From: Streptomyces sp. 2114.4
Lineage (GTDB): Bacteria > Actinomycetota > Actinomycetes > Streptomycetales > Streptomycetaceae
Direction of reading: 5' to 3'
DNA length: 64,000 bases
Assembly: GCF_900187385.1 (NCBI RefSeq)
Contig: NZ_FYEY01000001.1
Span: forward strand, 7,918,165 to 7,982,164
Positions 36,729-45,122 of the stretch are shown here, one piece after another (positions within the stretch are counted from its first letter, which is position 1; each line of letters begins with the position of its first letter). The notes under the pieces are model-generated. The model was not told the origin of the DNA, searched no databases, and was given only the letters and a program-made list of their open reading frames with translations. A program made the position numbers and the translations under genes.

Positions 36729-37720
36729 ACGCCCACAGCGCGGCCCGCCGAAAACTCGCCGCACCCACCGTGGCGATGTTGCCCCGCACCGCCGACTCCC
36801 TCTCGTTCCTCTACCTCGACATCGTCCGCGTCCAGCAAGACGACACCGGTGTCTGCGCGGTCGTCACCACCGAACAGCGCGGAGCCGAACTGGTCTACCT
36901 GCCCACCGCGGCCCTCAGCTGCGTCCTCCTCGGCCCCGGCACCAGCATCACCGCCCGCGCGATGGCCACCCTGGCACGTCACGGGACCACCGTCGTCACC
37001 ACCGGCGCCGGCGGCGTCCGCACCTACAGCGCCACCGTTCCCGGCTCCCTGAACACCCGATGGCTCGAGAGACAGGCACGCGCCTGGGCCGACGACGACG
37101 AACGCCTCGCTGTGGCCCGGCGGATGTACGAACACCGCTTCGGCTCCAACACCGTGCCCCGGGAAACCTCCCTAGAACGCCTGCGTGGCCTGGAGGGACA
37201 GCGGATGAAAGCCCTCTACAAACTCCTGGCCCAGCAACACCGCATCGGCCGGTTCAAACGCGTCTACGATCCCTCGTCCTGGGACCAGCAAGACCCCGTC
37301 AACCTCGCCCTGTCCGCCGCCAACACCTGCCTCTACGGCATCGTCCACGCAGCGATCACCTCCATGGGCTGTTCACCAGGCCTCGGCTTCGTACACAGCG
37401 GAAAACAACAGTCCTTCGTCTATGACATCGCAGACCTCTACAAAGCCGAACTCACCATCCCGCTCGCCTTCACCCTCCACGACACACCCCACCCGGAGCA
37501 GGCGGCCCGCCGCCGCTTCCGCGAGGGCCTACGCCTGTTCCGGCTGATGCCCCGCATCGTCTCCGACATCCAGCGGCTCCTTGAACCCGACTCCGCCGCG
37601 CAAGAGCCAGAGGACTTCGAGGACGAAGTGGTGGACCTGTGGGACCCGGTAACGGGAGCCGTGCCCGGCGGCGTCAACTACGCCGGCGCACGCGAAGAAC
37701 CCGGCGCGGCAGGCCGGTGA
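36725..37720 (+). CDS. cas1: CRISPR integrase Cas1 (type I-E)
   Basis: 331 residues from GTG 36725. The active-site set is present: Glu in RLRGLEGQRMKALYK, His in GLGFVHSGKQQSFVYD and Asp in YDIADLYKAEL. The N-terminal beta domain is LSFLYLDIVRVQQDDTG and SCVLLGPGTSITARAMATLA. With Cas2 it integrates new spacers at the leader end. The C-terminal tail past residue 290 is acidic. Confidence 0.95.
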   Translation: MNAHSAARRKLAAPTVAMLPRTADSLSFLYLDIVRVQQDDTGVCAVVTTEQRGAELVYLPTAALSCVLLGPGTSITARAMATLARHGTTVVTTGAGGVRTYSATVPGSLNTRWLERQARAWADDDERLAVARRMYEHRFGSNTVPRETSLERLRGLEGQRMKALYKLLAQQHRIGRFKRVYDPSSWDQQDPVNLALSAANTCLYGIVHAAITSMGCSPGLGFVHSGKQQSFVYDIADLYKAELTIPLAFTLHDTPHPEQAARRRFREGLRLFRLMPRIVSDIQRLLEPDSAAQEPEDFEDEVVDLWDPVTGAVPGGVNYAGAREEPGAAGR

Positions 37721-37723
37721 CCC

Positions 37724-38053
37724 ATGCCGTCAATGATCACCCTGTCCGTCACAGCCGTCCCCGACCACTTGCGAGGAGCACTGACACGCTGGCTACTGGA
37801 AGTCACACCTGAGCTATACGTCGGAACGGTATCGGCAAAGGTCAGAGACGAACTCTGGGCAGCTGTCACCGACTGCACAGGGGACGGACTCTCGGTAATG
37901 GTCTATCCGACCGACAACGAACAAGGCTTCACCGTGCGGATCTCCGGACACCGCCGCCGCCACCTGCGTGACTTCGACGGGCTCACGCTGGTCGCCTTCA
38001 GCTCACCACCCACAACGGGAAAACCAGATCACGAAATTGCAAAGCAGCTCTGA
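37724..38053 (+). CDS. cas2: Cas2 (type I-E)
   Basis: 109 residues: MITLSVTAVPDHLRGALTRW, EVTPELYVGTVSAKVRDELW and VMVYPTDNEQGFTVRISGHR, the Cas2e fold. Starts ATG 37724 three bases after the cas1 stop. The last codons overlap sequence resembling the CRISPR leader (ATCACGAAATTGCAAAG), so the gene end and the leader of array 15 share DNA. Confidence 0.93.
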   Translation: MPSMITLSVTAVPDHLRGALTRWLLEVTPELYVGTVSAKVRDELWAAVTDCTGDGLSVMVYPTDNEQGFTVRISGHRRRHLRDFDGLTLVAFSSPPTTGKPDHEIAKQL

Positions 38054-38071
38054 AAGTGGAGGTCGCGAAGG
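38015..38071 (+). promoter_or_regulatory. Leader of array 15, overlapping the cas2 end
   Basis: Read on the plus strand this matches the complement of the other leaders: ATCACGAA, TTTGC-like GCAAAG and the repeat-proximal AGGTCGCGAAGG immediately before the first repeat. It is the shortest copy and partly lies inside the cas2 coding sequence. Confidence 0.65.
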
Positions 38072-38530
38072 GTGCTCTCCGCGGGAGCGGAGGTGAGCCG
38101 AACGCCCCGCGCGTGGTGCTGTTGTTGTGGACCTCGGTGGTGCTCTCCGCGGGAGCGGAGGTGAGCCGATCGACAGCCACGACCTGGGCGAGAAACTGGG
38201 GTGCTCTCCGCGGGAGCGGAGGTGAGCCGACGAGCGTGCCGAGCTCGCGGAGGTACTTCAGTGCTCTCCGCGGGAGCGGAGGTGAGCCGGCTATCTACGA
38301 TTCCGCGAACCTGGACGACGAGTGCTCTCCGCGGGAGCGGAGGTGAGCCGGGGGCGAGGCGCACTTGAGGTTCCGGGGCGTGGTGCTGTCCGCGGGAGCG
38401 GAGGTGAGCCGAGGTAACGGGAGGCGGTGGCCAAGTGCTTCTCGTGCTCTCCGCGGGAGCGGAGATGAGCCGCGCCGGGGCCGGTACAAGGCGCTTTCCG
38501 AGGCGTGCTCTCCGCAAGCGCGGAGAGCAC
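38072..38530 (+). CRISPR. CRISPR array 15 (8 repeats, forward)
   Basis: Repeats at 38072, 38140, 38201, 38261, 38322, 38383, 38444 and a hybrid at 38505. This array is read on the plus strand, with loop GGGA and start GTGCTCTCCGC. The first spacer is 39 nt. The last repeat is a palindrome, GTGCTCTCCGC-AAGC-GCGGAGAGCAC (38505-38530): its first half is forward, its second half reverse. Confidence 0.94.
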
Positions 38531-38562
38531 AAGGTGGGCTGGGTTCCGGTCGTCGGCCGCGG

Positions 38563-38746
38563 CTGCTCACCTCCGCCTGCGCAGAGAGCACCGGGCAGCT
38601 GGACGGGAACAACCGGACCGGCCGGCTCACCTCCGCCTCCGCGGAGAGCCCCGTATAGGACCACCCCCACGCGTGCGGGGAGCAGGAGTCCGGAGCGAAG
38701 CGGCCGTCACCGGAGGTGGGACCATCCCCACGCGTGCGGGGAGCAG
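38563..38746 (-). CRISPR. CRISPR array 16 (4 repeats, reverse)
   Basis: Repeats at 38563, 38623, 38658 and 38718 in the orientation of the left-hand arrays. The first two resemble array 2 types; the others are of the CCCCACGCGTGCGGGGAGCA style. Only six bases separate 38651 from 38658. A leader remnant follows at 38747. Confidence 0.82.
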
Positions 38747-38766
38747 ACTTCGTGACCTGCATCGTT
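38747..38766 (-). promoter_or_regulatory. Leader remnant
   Basis: ACTTCGTGACCTGCATCGTT matches the array-proximal 20 bases of the common leader with a few changes; the rest is gone. Confidence 0.55.
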
Positions 38767-38924
38767 CCATGCGCACCACCTGGATTTGAACCACGCGGAC
38801 GTCCGGCTCGGGGCCCTCTCCACCGGTCAGGGCAGGTGGAGCTGGCTGCTGGCCACGCGCCGCCGACGAGAGCACCTCCGCGGATCCAGAAACACAAAGT
38901 TCCTCAATTCCGGCCTCGACGCCA

Positions 38925-39174
38925 GGGACGACACCCCCGCGAGGCGGGGAGCGGAACCGCATGGTGGCCGAGGAGACTCAGCGGGGGGCCATCCCCGCAG
39001 GCGCGGGAAGCAGTAGAGCTGCCTGTCACGGAAGCCCTCCTGGCCTGGACCATCCCGCGCGTACGGGGAGCAGGTGTTGTTGGCGTCGGCGGTGGCCTGG
39101 TAGAGGGGACCTGCGGGGAGCAGGCGGAGGGCTGCCGCTTCGGCTTCGGACTTCCGGGACTATCCCCGCGCCGG
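38925..39174 (-). CRISPR. CRISPR array 17 (5 decayed repeats)
   Basis: Repeat traces at 38925, 38985, 39046, 39105 and 39155 with period about 60, all of the GGGGAGCAG style and all with deletions or substitutions. No leader. Confidence 0.65.
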
Positions 39175-39454
39175 ACCGCCGCCCGCACCAGTCCCGCGTC
39201 AACCGGTTCAAGCGCCGATTTTCCGTCCCGCTGAACACTCCAACCCAGGCGTGCGGCGCTGCTGAACGAGCTCGCCGAGTCGCGCCTACCAGCAGAGCGA
39301 GCGTTAGGCCCGCCTGGAGTAGGAGTGCCGGCCGAGCGCGCTGCCCATCGGCACCCGGGCGCCGATGGGGCAGAGAAGGACCCCAGCCCTGCGGGCCGGC
39401 GGGGCTGGTAACGGAGTCGAACTCGGCGGGGCAGCCGTCGCTGGTACGAACGTG

Positions 39455-39928
39455 TCATGCCCAGGGGACGGCACGCCAGGGGCTTTCGGCATGAGTGGCT
39501 AGCACTTTATGGGCGTGGAGCATGTCTGTGTACCAGTGTCCGAACTGCTCGTCGTCGAAGTGCAGGCAGCGCCCGAGGAAGTAGCCGGCGGCGAATTCTG
39601 CCCAGGAGTTGTATGTCATGCGGCTCAGCTGTGAGACGTGCGCGACGGCCTGTTCAGCTTCCCAGATGTCCGTGAAGCGTGCGCCGACTCCCCAGCGGGC
39701 CATGCAGGAGGCCCGTCCGTAATCCCACGCCAGAGCGGACCGCACGCCGCTGTTTGCGGCAAGGATGCCCTCTGCGCGGAACCGGCCTTCGTAGCGCGTG
39801 ATACGACCGATCAGTTGCTTCACTCCGGCGATCTCGGCATCGGAGACAGCACCGCCCCTCTCGGCGGCGCTGTGGAGCAAGGCCCTCTCAGCTGTCTCCC
39901 GCCTGAAGGGCCACGACCAGATCGTCAT
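39455..39928 (-). pseudogene. DUF1266 protein, N-terminus missing
   Basis: Encodes RSALAWDYGRASCMARWGVG, WEAEQAVAHVSQLSRMTYNS, WAEFAAGYFLGRCLHFDDE, FGHWYTDMLHAHKVLATHAE and the ending SPWRAVPWA, the conserved C-terminal half of DUF1266. The N-terminal part is absent; to the right the DNA becomes an integrase fragment on the other strand, and reverse reading there only gives antisense of that gene. Function of DUF1266 is unknown. Confidence 0.68.
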
Positions 39929-40027
39929 CGCCAAGCAGGGCGGATGGGCCCCCACTCCAAAGTCCTCGCTGGCTACCTCGAAGTCGTCGACCAGTGGGAG
40001 GACAACGCCCTGATCGGCGTGCTGTAG
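39895..40027 (+). pseudogene. Tyrosine recombinase C-terminal fragment
   Basis: RLKGHDQIVIAKQGGWAP then, one base out of frame, HSKVLAGYLEVVDQWEDNAL and IGVL-stop. The LxxYLxxVDxWxxN pattern with the catalytic Tyr in LAGYL is that of Streptomyces integrase C-termini. Only about 45 residues remain and a frameshift lies near 39950. Confidence 0.65.
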
Positions 40028-40061
40028 GCCGCAGGGCCGGTTCGCACTGTGGATTCCGCGC

Positions 40062-41165
40062 TCAGGCTGTACCGCTGGAACCCCCGGGAAGTCGAAGCCG
40101 GTACCGGTAGCGGGGGTCGTCGACGCGCAACTGCGACGCGCCGGAGAACCGATGAGCCGAGATGACTCCCTCCATCGGTGCACTCCGCGCGAAGGACAGG
40201 CGGTACGTATGACGCTGCGCCAGTCGCACGACCTCACCACCATGCTGAGCGACACGCCAAGCAACCTGAACAGTGGCGTAGATGCGGGTATCCGGATCAC
40301 CACGGTCGAGGGCAGCGACCAGACGAAGACGAAGGAGTCGAACTCGCCACCACCACGGACGGTGCTGCTCAGCCCACTCGTAGGTTTCCATCCACTTCCT
40401 GAGCAGCTCCTCCGTCGTCCCCTGCTCCTGCTCCGTCTGCCCCTGCTCCTCCTGCTGCCGCTGCACCCGCCTCCGTCGCCCCCGGTCCTCCAAGGCTCCG
40501 ATGCGGTGAAGCAGCCATACCAGGATTCGCCTGTGCCATGGATCCTGCGCCCACAGGGCTACGGGTTCTGCCGTGACTGCGTGTAGGTGAAGCCCGACGT
40601 TTCGGACGGCCCAGTTCCCGAAGGGACGGAACGCCAGCGACCCATAGGCTGAGTACTGTCCCGCCTGGTCTTGTTCTGGTTGCGGCATGTCCACTGAAGC
40701 CCACGACGTCGATACAGAGCGCAGCCTCCAAGCACGGCGGAACTTCACGCGTGCTCGTACGCCATTAAAACCAAGATTCCCCTCAGATCTGATCCCCAGC
40801 AGCAAGGAGTTCTTGCGCTGCTCGTCCGTGAAGTCAGCGAAGGGATCGTCAGGTTGGGGTGCTTCGGAAGGTGCATCTGTCCAGGTCAACTGGACACGCA
40901 CACGTGGATAAGACGCTCGGCGCTCGGCCTGCCTTGCTCGTCGGAAGGCCAGCAGGGACACCCCAAGCGCGATCACCGAGACGACCAGGCCGATGATTGG
41001 CACGGCAGGGGGCACACCACTCTGACTAGTCACCACCTCGTCATGATGATCTTTGAATTTCCGTACGCCGTTGTTGGACACGCGAGACGCCTTCCAGACG
41101 CACTGGGCGGCTGATGTCCGAGAATCGGTCAGTTGTTGCACGCCGCGCTTCTCCGTGGCCGCCAC
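40062..41165 (-). CDS. Membrane-anchored protein of unknown function
   Basis: Up to 367 residues. One transmembrane segment (AVPIIGLVVSVIALGVSLLA) precedes a basic FRRARQAERRASYPRVRV and a beta-rich soluble part, then a Gln/Glu-rich stretch (RQQEEQGQTEQEQG) and an aromatic WAEQHRPWWWRVRLLRLRL segment. The start is uncertain: GTG 41165 is weak, and a later GTG before the membrane segment is possible. No family recognised. Confidence 0.55.
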   Translation of the reverse strand: MAATEKRGVQQLTDSRTSAAQCVWKASRVSNNGVRKFKDHHDEVVTSQSGVPPAVPIIGLVVSVIALGVSLLAFRRARQAERRASYPRVRVQLTWTDAPSEAPQPDDPFADFTDEQRKNSLLLGIRSEGNLGFNGVRARVKFRRAWRLRSVSTSWASVDMPQPEQDQAGQYSAYGSLAFRPFGNWAVRNVGLHLHAVTAEPVALWAQDPWHRRILVWLLHRIGALEDRGRRRRVQRQQEEQGQTEQEQGTTEELLRKWMETYEWAEQHRPWWWRVRLLRLRLVAALDRGDPDTRIYATVQVAWRVAQHGGEVVRLAQRHTYRLSFARSAPMEGVISAHRFSGASQLRVDDPRYRYRLRLPGGSSGTA

Positions 41166-41250
41166 CGCTCACATATCCGGGCTAAAGATGCTACGAATGT
41201 TGCTACGAAAAAAGGCGCTTGACGGAGCATCACGCAATGAAAGGGGAGCA

Positions 41251-42019
41251 GTGCTCTCATACCGGACGGTGTACCTGCCGCAGTGCGGCCAGTGCCAGAC
41301 CGCGGTCACCGAAGACGACGACAGCGGCCGGCCCGTCGTTGCCGAGACGATGATCCTGCCCCCACCGCTGCGCGACCGGTTGACCGCCGCCGGCTGGCAC
41401 CTGATCCCCGGCCCCCCCGCAATCGCAAGGAGGCCGCACACCCGCTCTTCGGCGACCGGCTGACCTGGCCGGCCTGCCACACGACCCGCCAGAACGAGTA
41501 CGCCGCGGCCGAGCGCCGGCACCGCGCCGCCCTCGACCGCCCCCGCATCAAGACCCTCGCCCTCACCACGCGGCTGGGAGACGGCTGGAGCCTGACCCAA
41601 CGCGAGGGCGACGCCGAGCTGGAGCGCTGGCTGGTCGAACACGACGGCACCGTCCACGGCTACGTCAACCGCTACCTGCGCGCCAACAAGACCTTCTCCC
41701 CCGGCTGGGAGGCTTTCCTCGACGGCACGACCCGCTGGTACCGCCTCGACGCCATCTCCTCCTGCCAGCACCGCCCCGGCTCCTCCTTCCTGTGGAGCGG
41801 ACGCGACCTCGCCGCCCGGGGCATCGCCACCCGGCCCCGCCACAACGCACCCCGCCCCACCTGGGCCACCCACACCCGGAAGACCGCAAGACCACCACCG
41901 AGCCGCCACACCTGCCCGCCTCGGCCCCCGCCGACCTCGCCTCGGCCGGCGCCGCGTTCGACGACGACGTCCTGGCCAAGCTGGCCGAGCTGGAACAGTG
42001 GACGCTGTCCGAGATGTAG
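41251..42019 (+). pseudogene. Conserved actinobacterial protein with two frameshifts
   Basis: Starts GTG 41251 after AAGGGGAG: VLSYRTVYLPQCGQCQ (a CxxC motif), ETMILPPPLRDRLTAAGWHL. In a run of seven C near 41430 the frame shifts to KEAAHPLFGDRLTWPACHTT, EYAAAERRHRAALDRPRI and YLRANKTFSPGWEAFLDGTT. Near 41880 it shifts again to ASAGAAFDDDVLAKLAELEQ and the stop at 42019. The parts may be two or more small genes, but the frames line up as one product. Function unknown. Confidence 0.5.
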
Positions 42020-42375
42020 TTGACGGCTGGGAAGACGACCCCGCCGGACGGCTCACGGCCCTACTGCCTGCCATGGACGAGCTGTCCTGCGTGAGCGGTG
42101 CGGCTCTGCCGGACACGCTTCCCCCGATCAATGTGATGCGCTGACCTGCGAGCGCTTTGTGGGACTTGTGGCACCGCCCTACGCGCACGGGCGCGGGGCC
42201 GGTCTCGTGGACGGATGCCGGCTGGAACCTTGCAGGCAGGAGGGGCGGTACACAGGTACACAGAGCGGTTCGCCTACCAGGGAAAACGCGGGGCCAGGTA
42301 CACAGCCGCCTGCCCTCCCCCCAGCCCCCAGCTCTCTGGACGGAGCGCCTTTACCTGGGAAAACAGGAGCGCAGT

Positions 42376-42411
42376 CCCCCAGTCCCCAAGGGCGGCCTGG
42401 GGGACTGGGGG
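42376..42411. repeat. GC-rich inverted repeat (hairpin)
   Basis: Arms 42376-42391 (CCCCCAGTCCCCAAGG) and 42396-42411 pair at 15 of 16 positions with a four-base loop. Confidence 0.85.
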
Positions 42412-42513
42412 GGCTCCACTACTGTCACGCCGAGGCGTCACGCTCGGGAGCCTGACAGCGCTGACCTGCACTTATCGCTGCACCAGCAGGCCCCGGCCTT
42501 CCCGATGGAGGGA

Positions 42514-42554
42514 GGCATGCCCAGCCCGGGAGAGGCATGCCCAAAGGCATGCCC
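42514..42554. repeat. Three GGCATGCCC boxes
   Basis: The 9-mer GGCATGCCC, containing palindrome GGCATGCC, at 42514, 42534 and 42546. They may be protein-binding sites. Confidence 0.75.
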
Positions 42555-42719
42555 AATCGAGATCAGGGCCCCGCTGCGTGACGGCTGCGGGGCCCTGAGT
42601 CCGCGGGGGACACGGTCCTGCTGCTAACGAGCCCTCAACAGGCCAGTTACCCAGAGACGCCGACCGAGGACGCGCGGCGCGCGGCACGTCTGGTGGGGCG
42701 ACAGGTGAGGACGCACAAG

Positions 42720-42782
42720 GTTCCCCCAGGGAACGCACCGTCAGTTCCCCGGGGGAACGCCCGGCCTGTTCCCTCGGGGAAC
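42720..42782. repeat. Three palindromic iterons, 24-bp period
   Basis: GTTCCC-CCA-GGGAAC at 42720-42734, GTTCCCCGGGGGAAC at 42744-42758 and GTTCCC-TCG-GGGAAC at 42768-42782: 15-bp dyads spaced exactly 24 bp start to start, so they lie on nearly the same helical face. This is the layout of operator or iteron arrays. Confidence 0.88.
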
Positions 42783-42955
42783 CGGACAGCCGTCTCCCAC
42801 CCAGGAGACGGCCGCGCGTGCTGCACCAGCGCACCACGCGCTCCCCCTCGCTGCTTCCCCCCTCTCCTCAGCCTTCCGCTGACCTCGGCACGGACGCCCG
42901 GAGAACTTCCCGGTCCCGTTCCTGTCCCACGGCCCCGTTCCCCCCGAAGGGGTGA

Positions 42956-42984
42956 GGCACAGCGCCCACCCCGGGCGCTGTGCC
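42956..42984. terminator. Strong hairpin
   Basis: Perfect 12-bp stem GGCACAGCGCCC / GGGCGCTGTGCC with a five-base loop, about 110 bases upstream of the HTH-protein gene. No T-run, as is common for Streptomyces terminators; it could also be an mRNA element. Confidence 0.65.
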
Positions 42985-43094
42985 GGGAGCCGACAGGAGA
43001 TGACCGATGGACGACTGGGTGAGCGCGGACTTCTCGGACACCCGCCGGAGAGATTGGCCGAAAGCCGTTACACGAAGGCGTTTGGCAGTGCTGT

Positions 43095-44543
43095 ATGAAC
43101 GGGAATGAAGGTGCTGCACAAGGCGTGCAGCACCAAACAAGGGAAGAGGCATCCACGTTGGGACACATCCGTCTGTTCGCGAACGGCCTGCGTGGCGACC
43201 ATCCGGTGCCCGGCCTACCGTTCGTCGACGACTCCCACCTCCCCCTCGACGAAGGCCCCGAGGCCATCGAGGAGGTAGGACGCAACAAGGGCGAGGGCAT
43301 GTGGGGACGCTTCGACCGCGTCCGCCGCAACGGAGGCTGGTACGCCTTCACCACCGACCCGCTCAACCACGAGCTCGGCTGGGTGGTGCGCTACCACCCC
43401 GACCACGGCCGGACCGTGCTGCTGATGAGCGACGGCGACACGGCCTCCTGGCACACCCAGTGGTCGGGCGACGCACTGCTCTTCCGCGCCGGCGGCTACT
43501 GGTTCGACGGCGCCACCTGGTACCGCCCCGGACAGGTCTGGGACCCCGTCGAGGAGGACTACGAGCGGCGCAAGGCCCGTGCAGCCGTCACGGTCAGTGC
43601 CGCTGACATGCTCGACGGACGCGCCGACCCCGCCCGAGCCCACGCCGGCAAGGTGACCACCTTCGACCCCGAAGCCCCCTCCGTCGAGAACTGGCTCGAC
43701 CATCTCGCCCTGTGGGCGAAGCACCACCAGGAGCAGGACAAGGCGCTCCCGCTTGAGCAATGCATCGTCGACCTCGCCACCCCGGAACTGACCGGCACCC
43801 AGTTGGTCGGCATCCCGGAGATGGCGGAACTCGGCGGCATCACCGCCTCCACGCTGCGCGCCTACCTCTCGCGCAGCAACAGCGAGGTCCCCCAGCCGCA
43901 GGCGAGCGTCGGCGGGCGCGACCAGTGGGCGCGCGCGGTCGTCGACGACTGGGTGGAGGCACGTCAGCGCTCCGCCGAGGGCATCCGGGCCACGATGTCC
44001 GCCGGGGACCGTGACTCCCTCGCCCCCGGGGCAGCCGAGGTGCGCGACCGGTTCGCCGCCGACTTCCACCAGCTCCTGTGGGAGCGTCCGGACGTGCGCA
44101 AACGCTGGGTCCTGCGCCAGCGCAACGAGCAGGCCGTGCGGGAGGTCTCCGACGCACTGGCCTGGAACGTGGCGGCGAGCCTGGACCGTATCCTGCCCTC
44201 CCACCTGCTGGGAGCCACGGTCCGTCACGCGGTACTCGACGACTTCTCCGAGACCTTCACCCTGACCAAGGACCAGAGGGAACAGGACGACGAGGTGCGC
44301 TGGTGGCACCTGACTCTCAGCCTGCCCATCGGGAAGATGCTCGACTGGTTCGTCCGGCACCACCCCGACACGGCCTACCGGGAGATCGGCGAGATCATGC
44401 GCGAGGCGCACAACCGGTGGAACGTCCCGCCCCAGGAGTCGCTCCGTACCCTGCGCCAAGCCCTGTCGCTCGACGGTGAGCTGAGCGATGAGGCCCGCGA
44501 GACGTACTTCGCCCTCCTCGCGCCGCGCGAGAACACCGACTGA
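43095..44543 (+). CDS. HTH-containing protein next to iteron region
   Basis: 482 residues, no signal peptide. The first 140 residues contain many aromatic and polar residues (GMWGRFDRVRRNGGWYAFTT, GYWFDGATWYRPG). A MerR/excisionase-like helix-turn-helix is visible in LVGIPEMAELGGITASTLRA then YLSRSNSEVPQPQA. The C-terminal third is helical. Position right after the iteron-like palindromes suggests a DNA-binding regulator or replication/partition protein; this is inference. Ends before a strong bidirectional hairpin. Confidence 0.6.
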   Translation: MNGNEGAAQGVQHQTREEASTLGHIRLFANGLRGDHPVPGLPFVDDSHLPLDEGPEAIEEVGRNKGEGMWGRFDRVRRNGGWYAFTTDPLNHELGWVVRYHPDHGRTVLLMSDGDTASWHTQWSGDALLFRAGGYWFDGATWYRPGQVWDPVEEDYERRKARAAVTVSAADMLDGRADPARAHAGKVTTFDPEAPSVENWLDHLALWAKHHQEQDKALPLEQCIVDLATPELTGTQLVGIPEMAELGGITASTLRAYLSRSNSEVPQPQASVGGRDQWARAVVDDWVEARQRSAEGIRATMSAGDRDSLAPGAAEVRDRFAADFHQLLWERPDVRKRWVLRQRNEQAVREVSDALAWNVAASLDRILPSHLLGATVRHAVLDDFSETFTLTKDQREQDDEVRWWHLTLSLPIGKMLDWFVRHHPDTAYREIGEIMREAHNRWNVPPQESLRTLRQALSLDGELSDEARETYFALLAPRENTD

Positions 44544-44562
44544 CCACGCACGCCCAGATAAC

Positions 44563-44597
44563 GGGGGCCGGAGCCAATGACAGTGGCTCCGGCCCCC
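44563..44597. terminator. Terminator hairpin after the HTH gene
   Basis: 14-bp perfect stem (GGGGGCCGGAGCCA / TGGCTCCGGCCCCC) with a 7-base loop, 20 bases after the stop codon at 44543. Confidence 0.85.
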
Positions 44598-44679
44598 TGC
44601 GCGTGACTGTAGCCGGGGCGTTCCCATTCCCGGCTGCGGCGGACGCCTCCTCCGATCTCCGGCCGATCGCGAGCCGGCA

Positions 44680-44888
44680 GGAACCGGCCCCGACCGACCC
44701 CACTGCAGTGGCTGCTCTGCGCACGCGTCCGACACGCCCAGTACCTACTTGAGCACAGCGACCATCCCGTCGAACGTATCGCCGTGCAGGCCGGTTTTGG
44801 ATCCGCGACCGCCTTCCGCGAACGGTTCAAGCGCGTCACCGGCACGACACCGCAGACCTACCGGGCCACCTTCCGCCGTCCTTGCTGA
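44680..44888 (+). pseudogene. AraC-family regulator, C-terminal HTH fragment
   Basis: Encodes PLQWLLCARVRHAQYLLEHS, PVERIAVQAGFGSATAFRER and FKRVTGTTPQTYRATF, the second helix-turn-helix and signature of AraC/GlxA-type activators. The ligand-binding domain is missing; the fragment lies just after the terminator hairpin. Confidence 0.75.
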
Positions 44889-45122
44889 AACCCGGGTCAC
44901 GCCCACTGGGTGGTGCACCGACGGCCACTCGGTGCCTCGGTGGTGCCGACCGCCCCGCGGGCCAGCACCCACGCGCCGACCATCATGGTGGCCGAGCGCA
45001 CCGCGCAGATCATGCGGATCGCTGCGTCCTGACCGCAGCTGGTGCCGTTCGGCGGTTCCTGACGGGCATACGGGAGATCATGATCGCGGACCAATCGAGG
45101 AAGACACAGGGGTAGGGGAATC

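Larger units (their letters stand above)
42020..43094. other. Repeat-rich noncoding region, origin-like
   Basis: About 1.1 kb without a credible gene. It contains three GGTACACAG copies (42247-42305), a 15-of-16-bp hairpin, three GGCATGCCC boxes, three spaced palindromes and a strong terminator-like hairpin. This density of direct and inverted repeats resembles plasmid replication, partition or transfer regions. Confidence 0.5.

Noticed and set aside
42157..42627. ORFs in the repeat-rich region
   Set aside because: Content is dictated by hairpins and direct repeats; no ribosome site, motif or coding bias.
42720..42782. parS partition sites
   Set aside because: The dyads GTTCCC-N3-GGGAAC lack the GTTTCACGTGAAAC core of chromosomal parS, so ParB binding is not supported.
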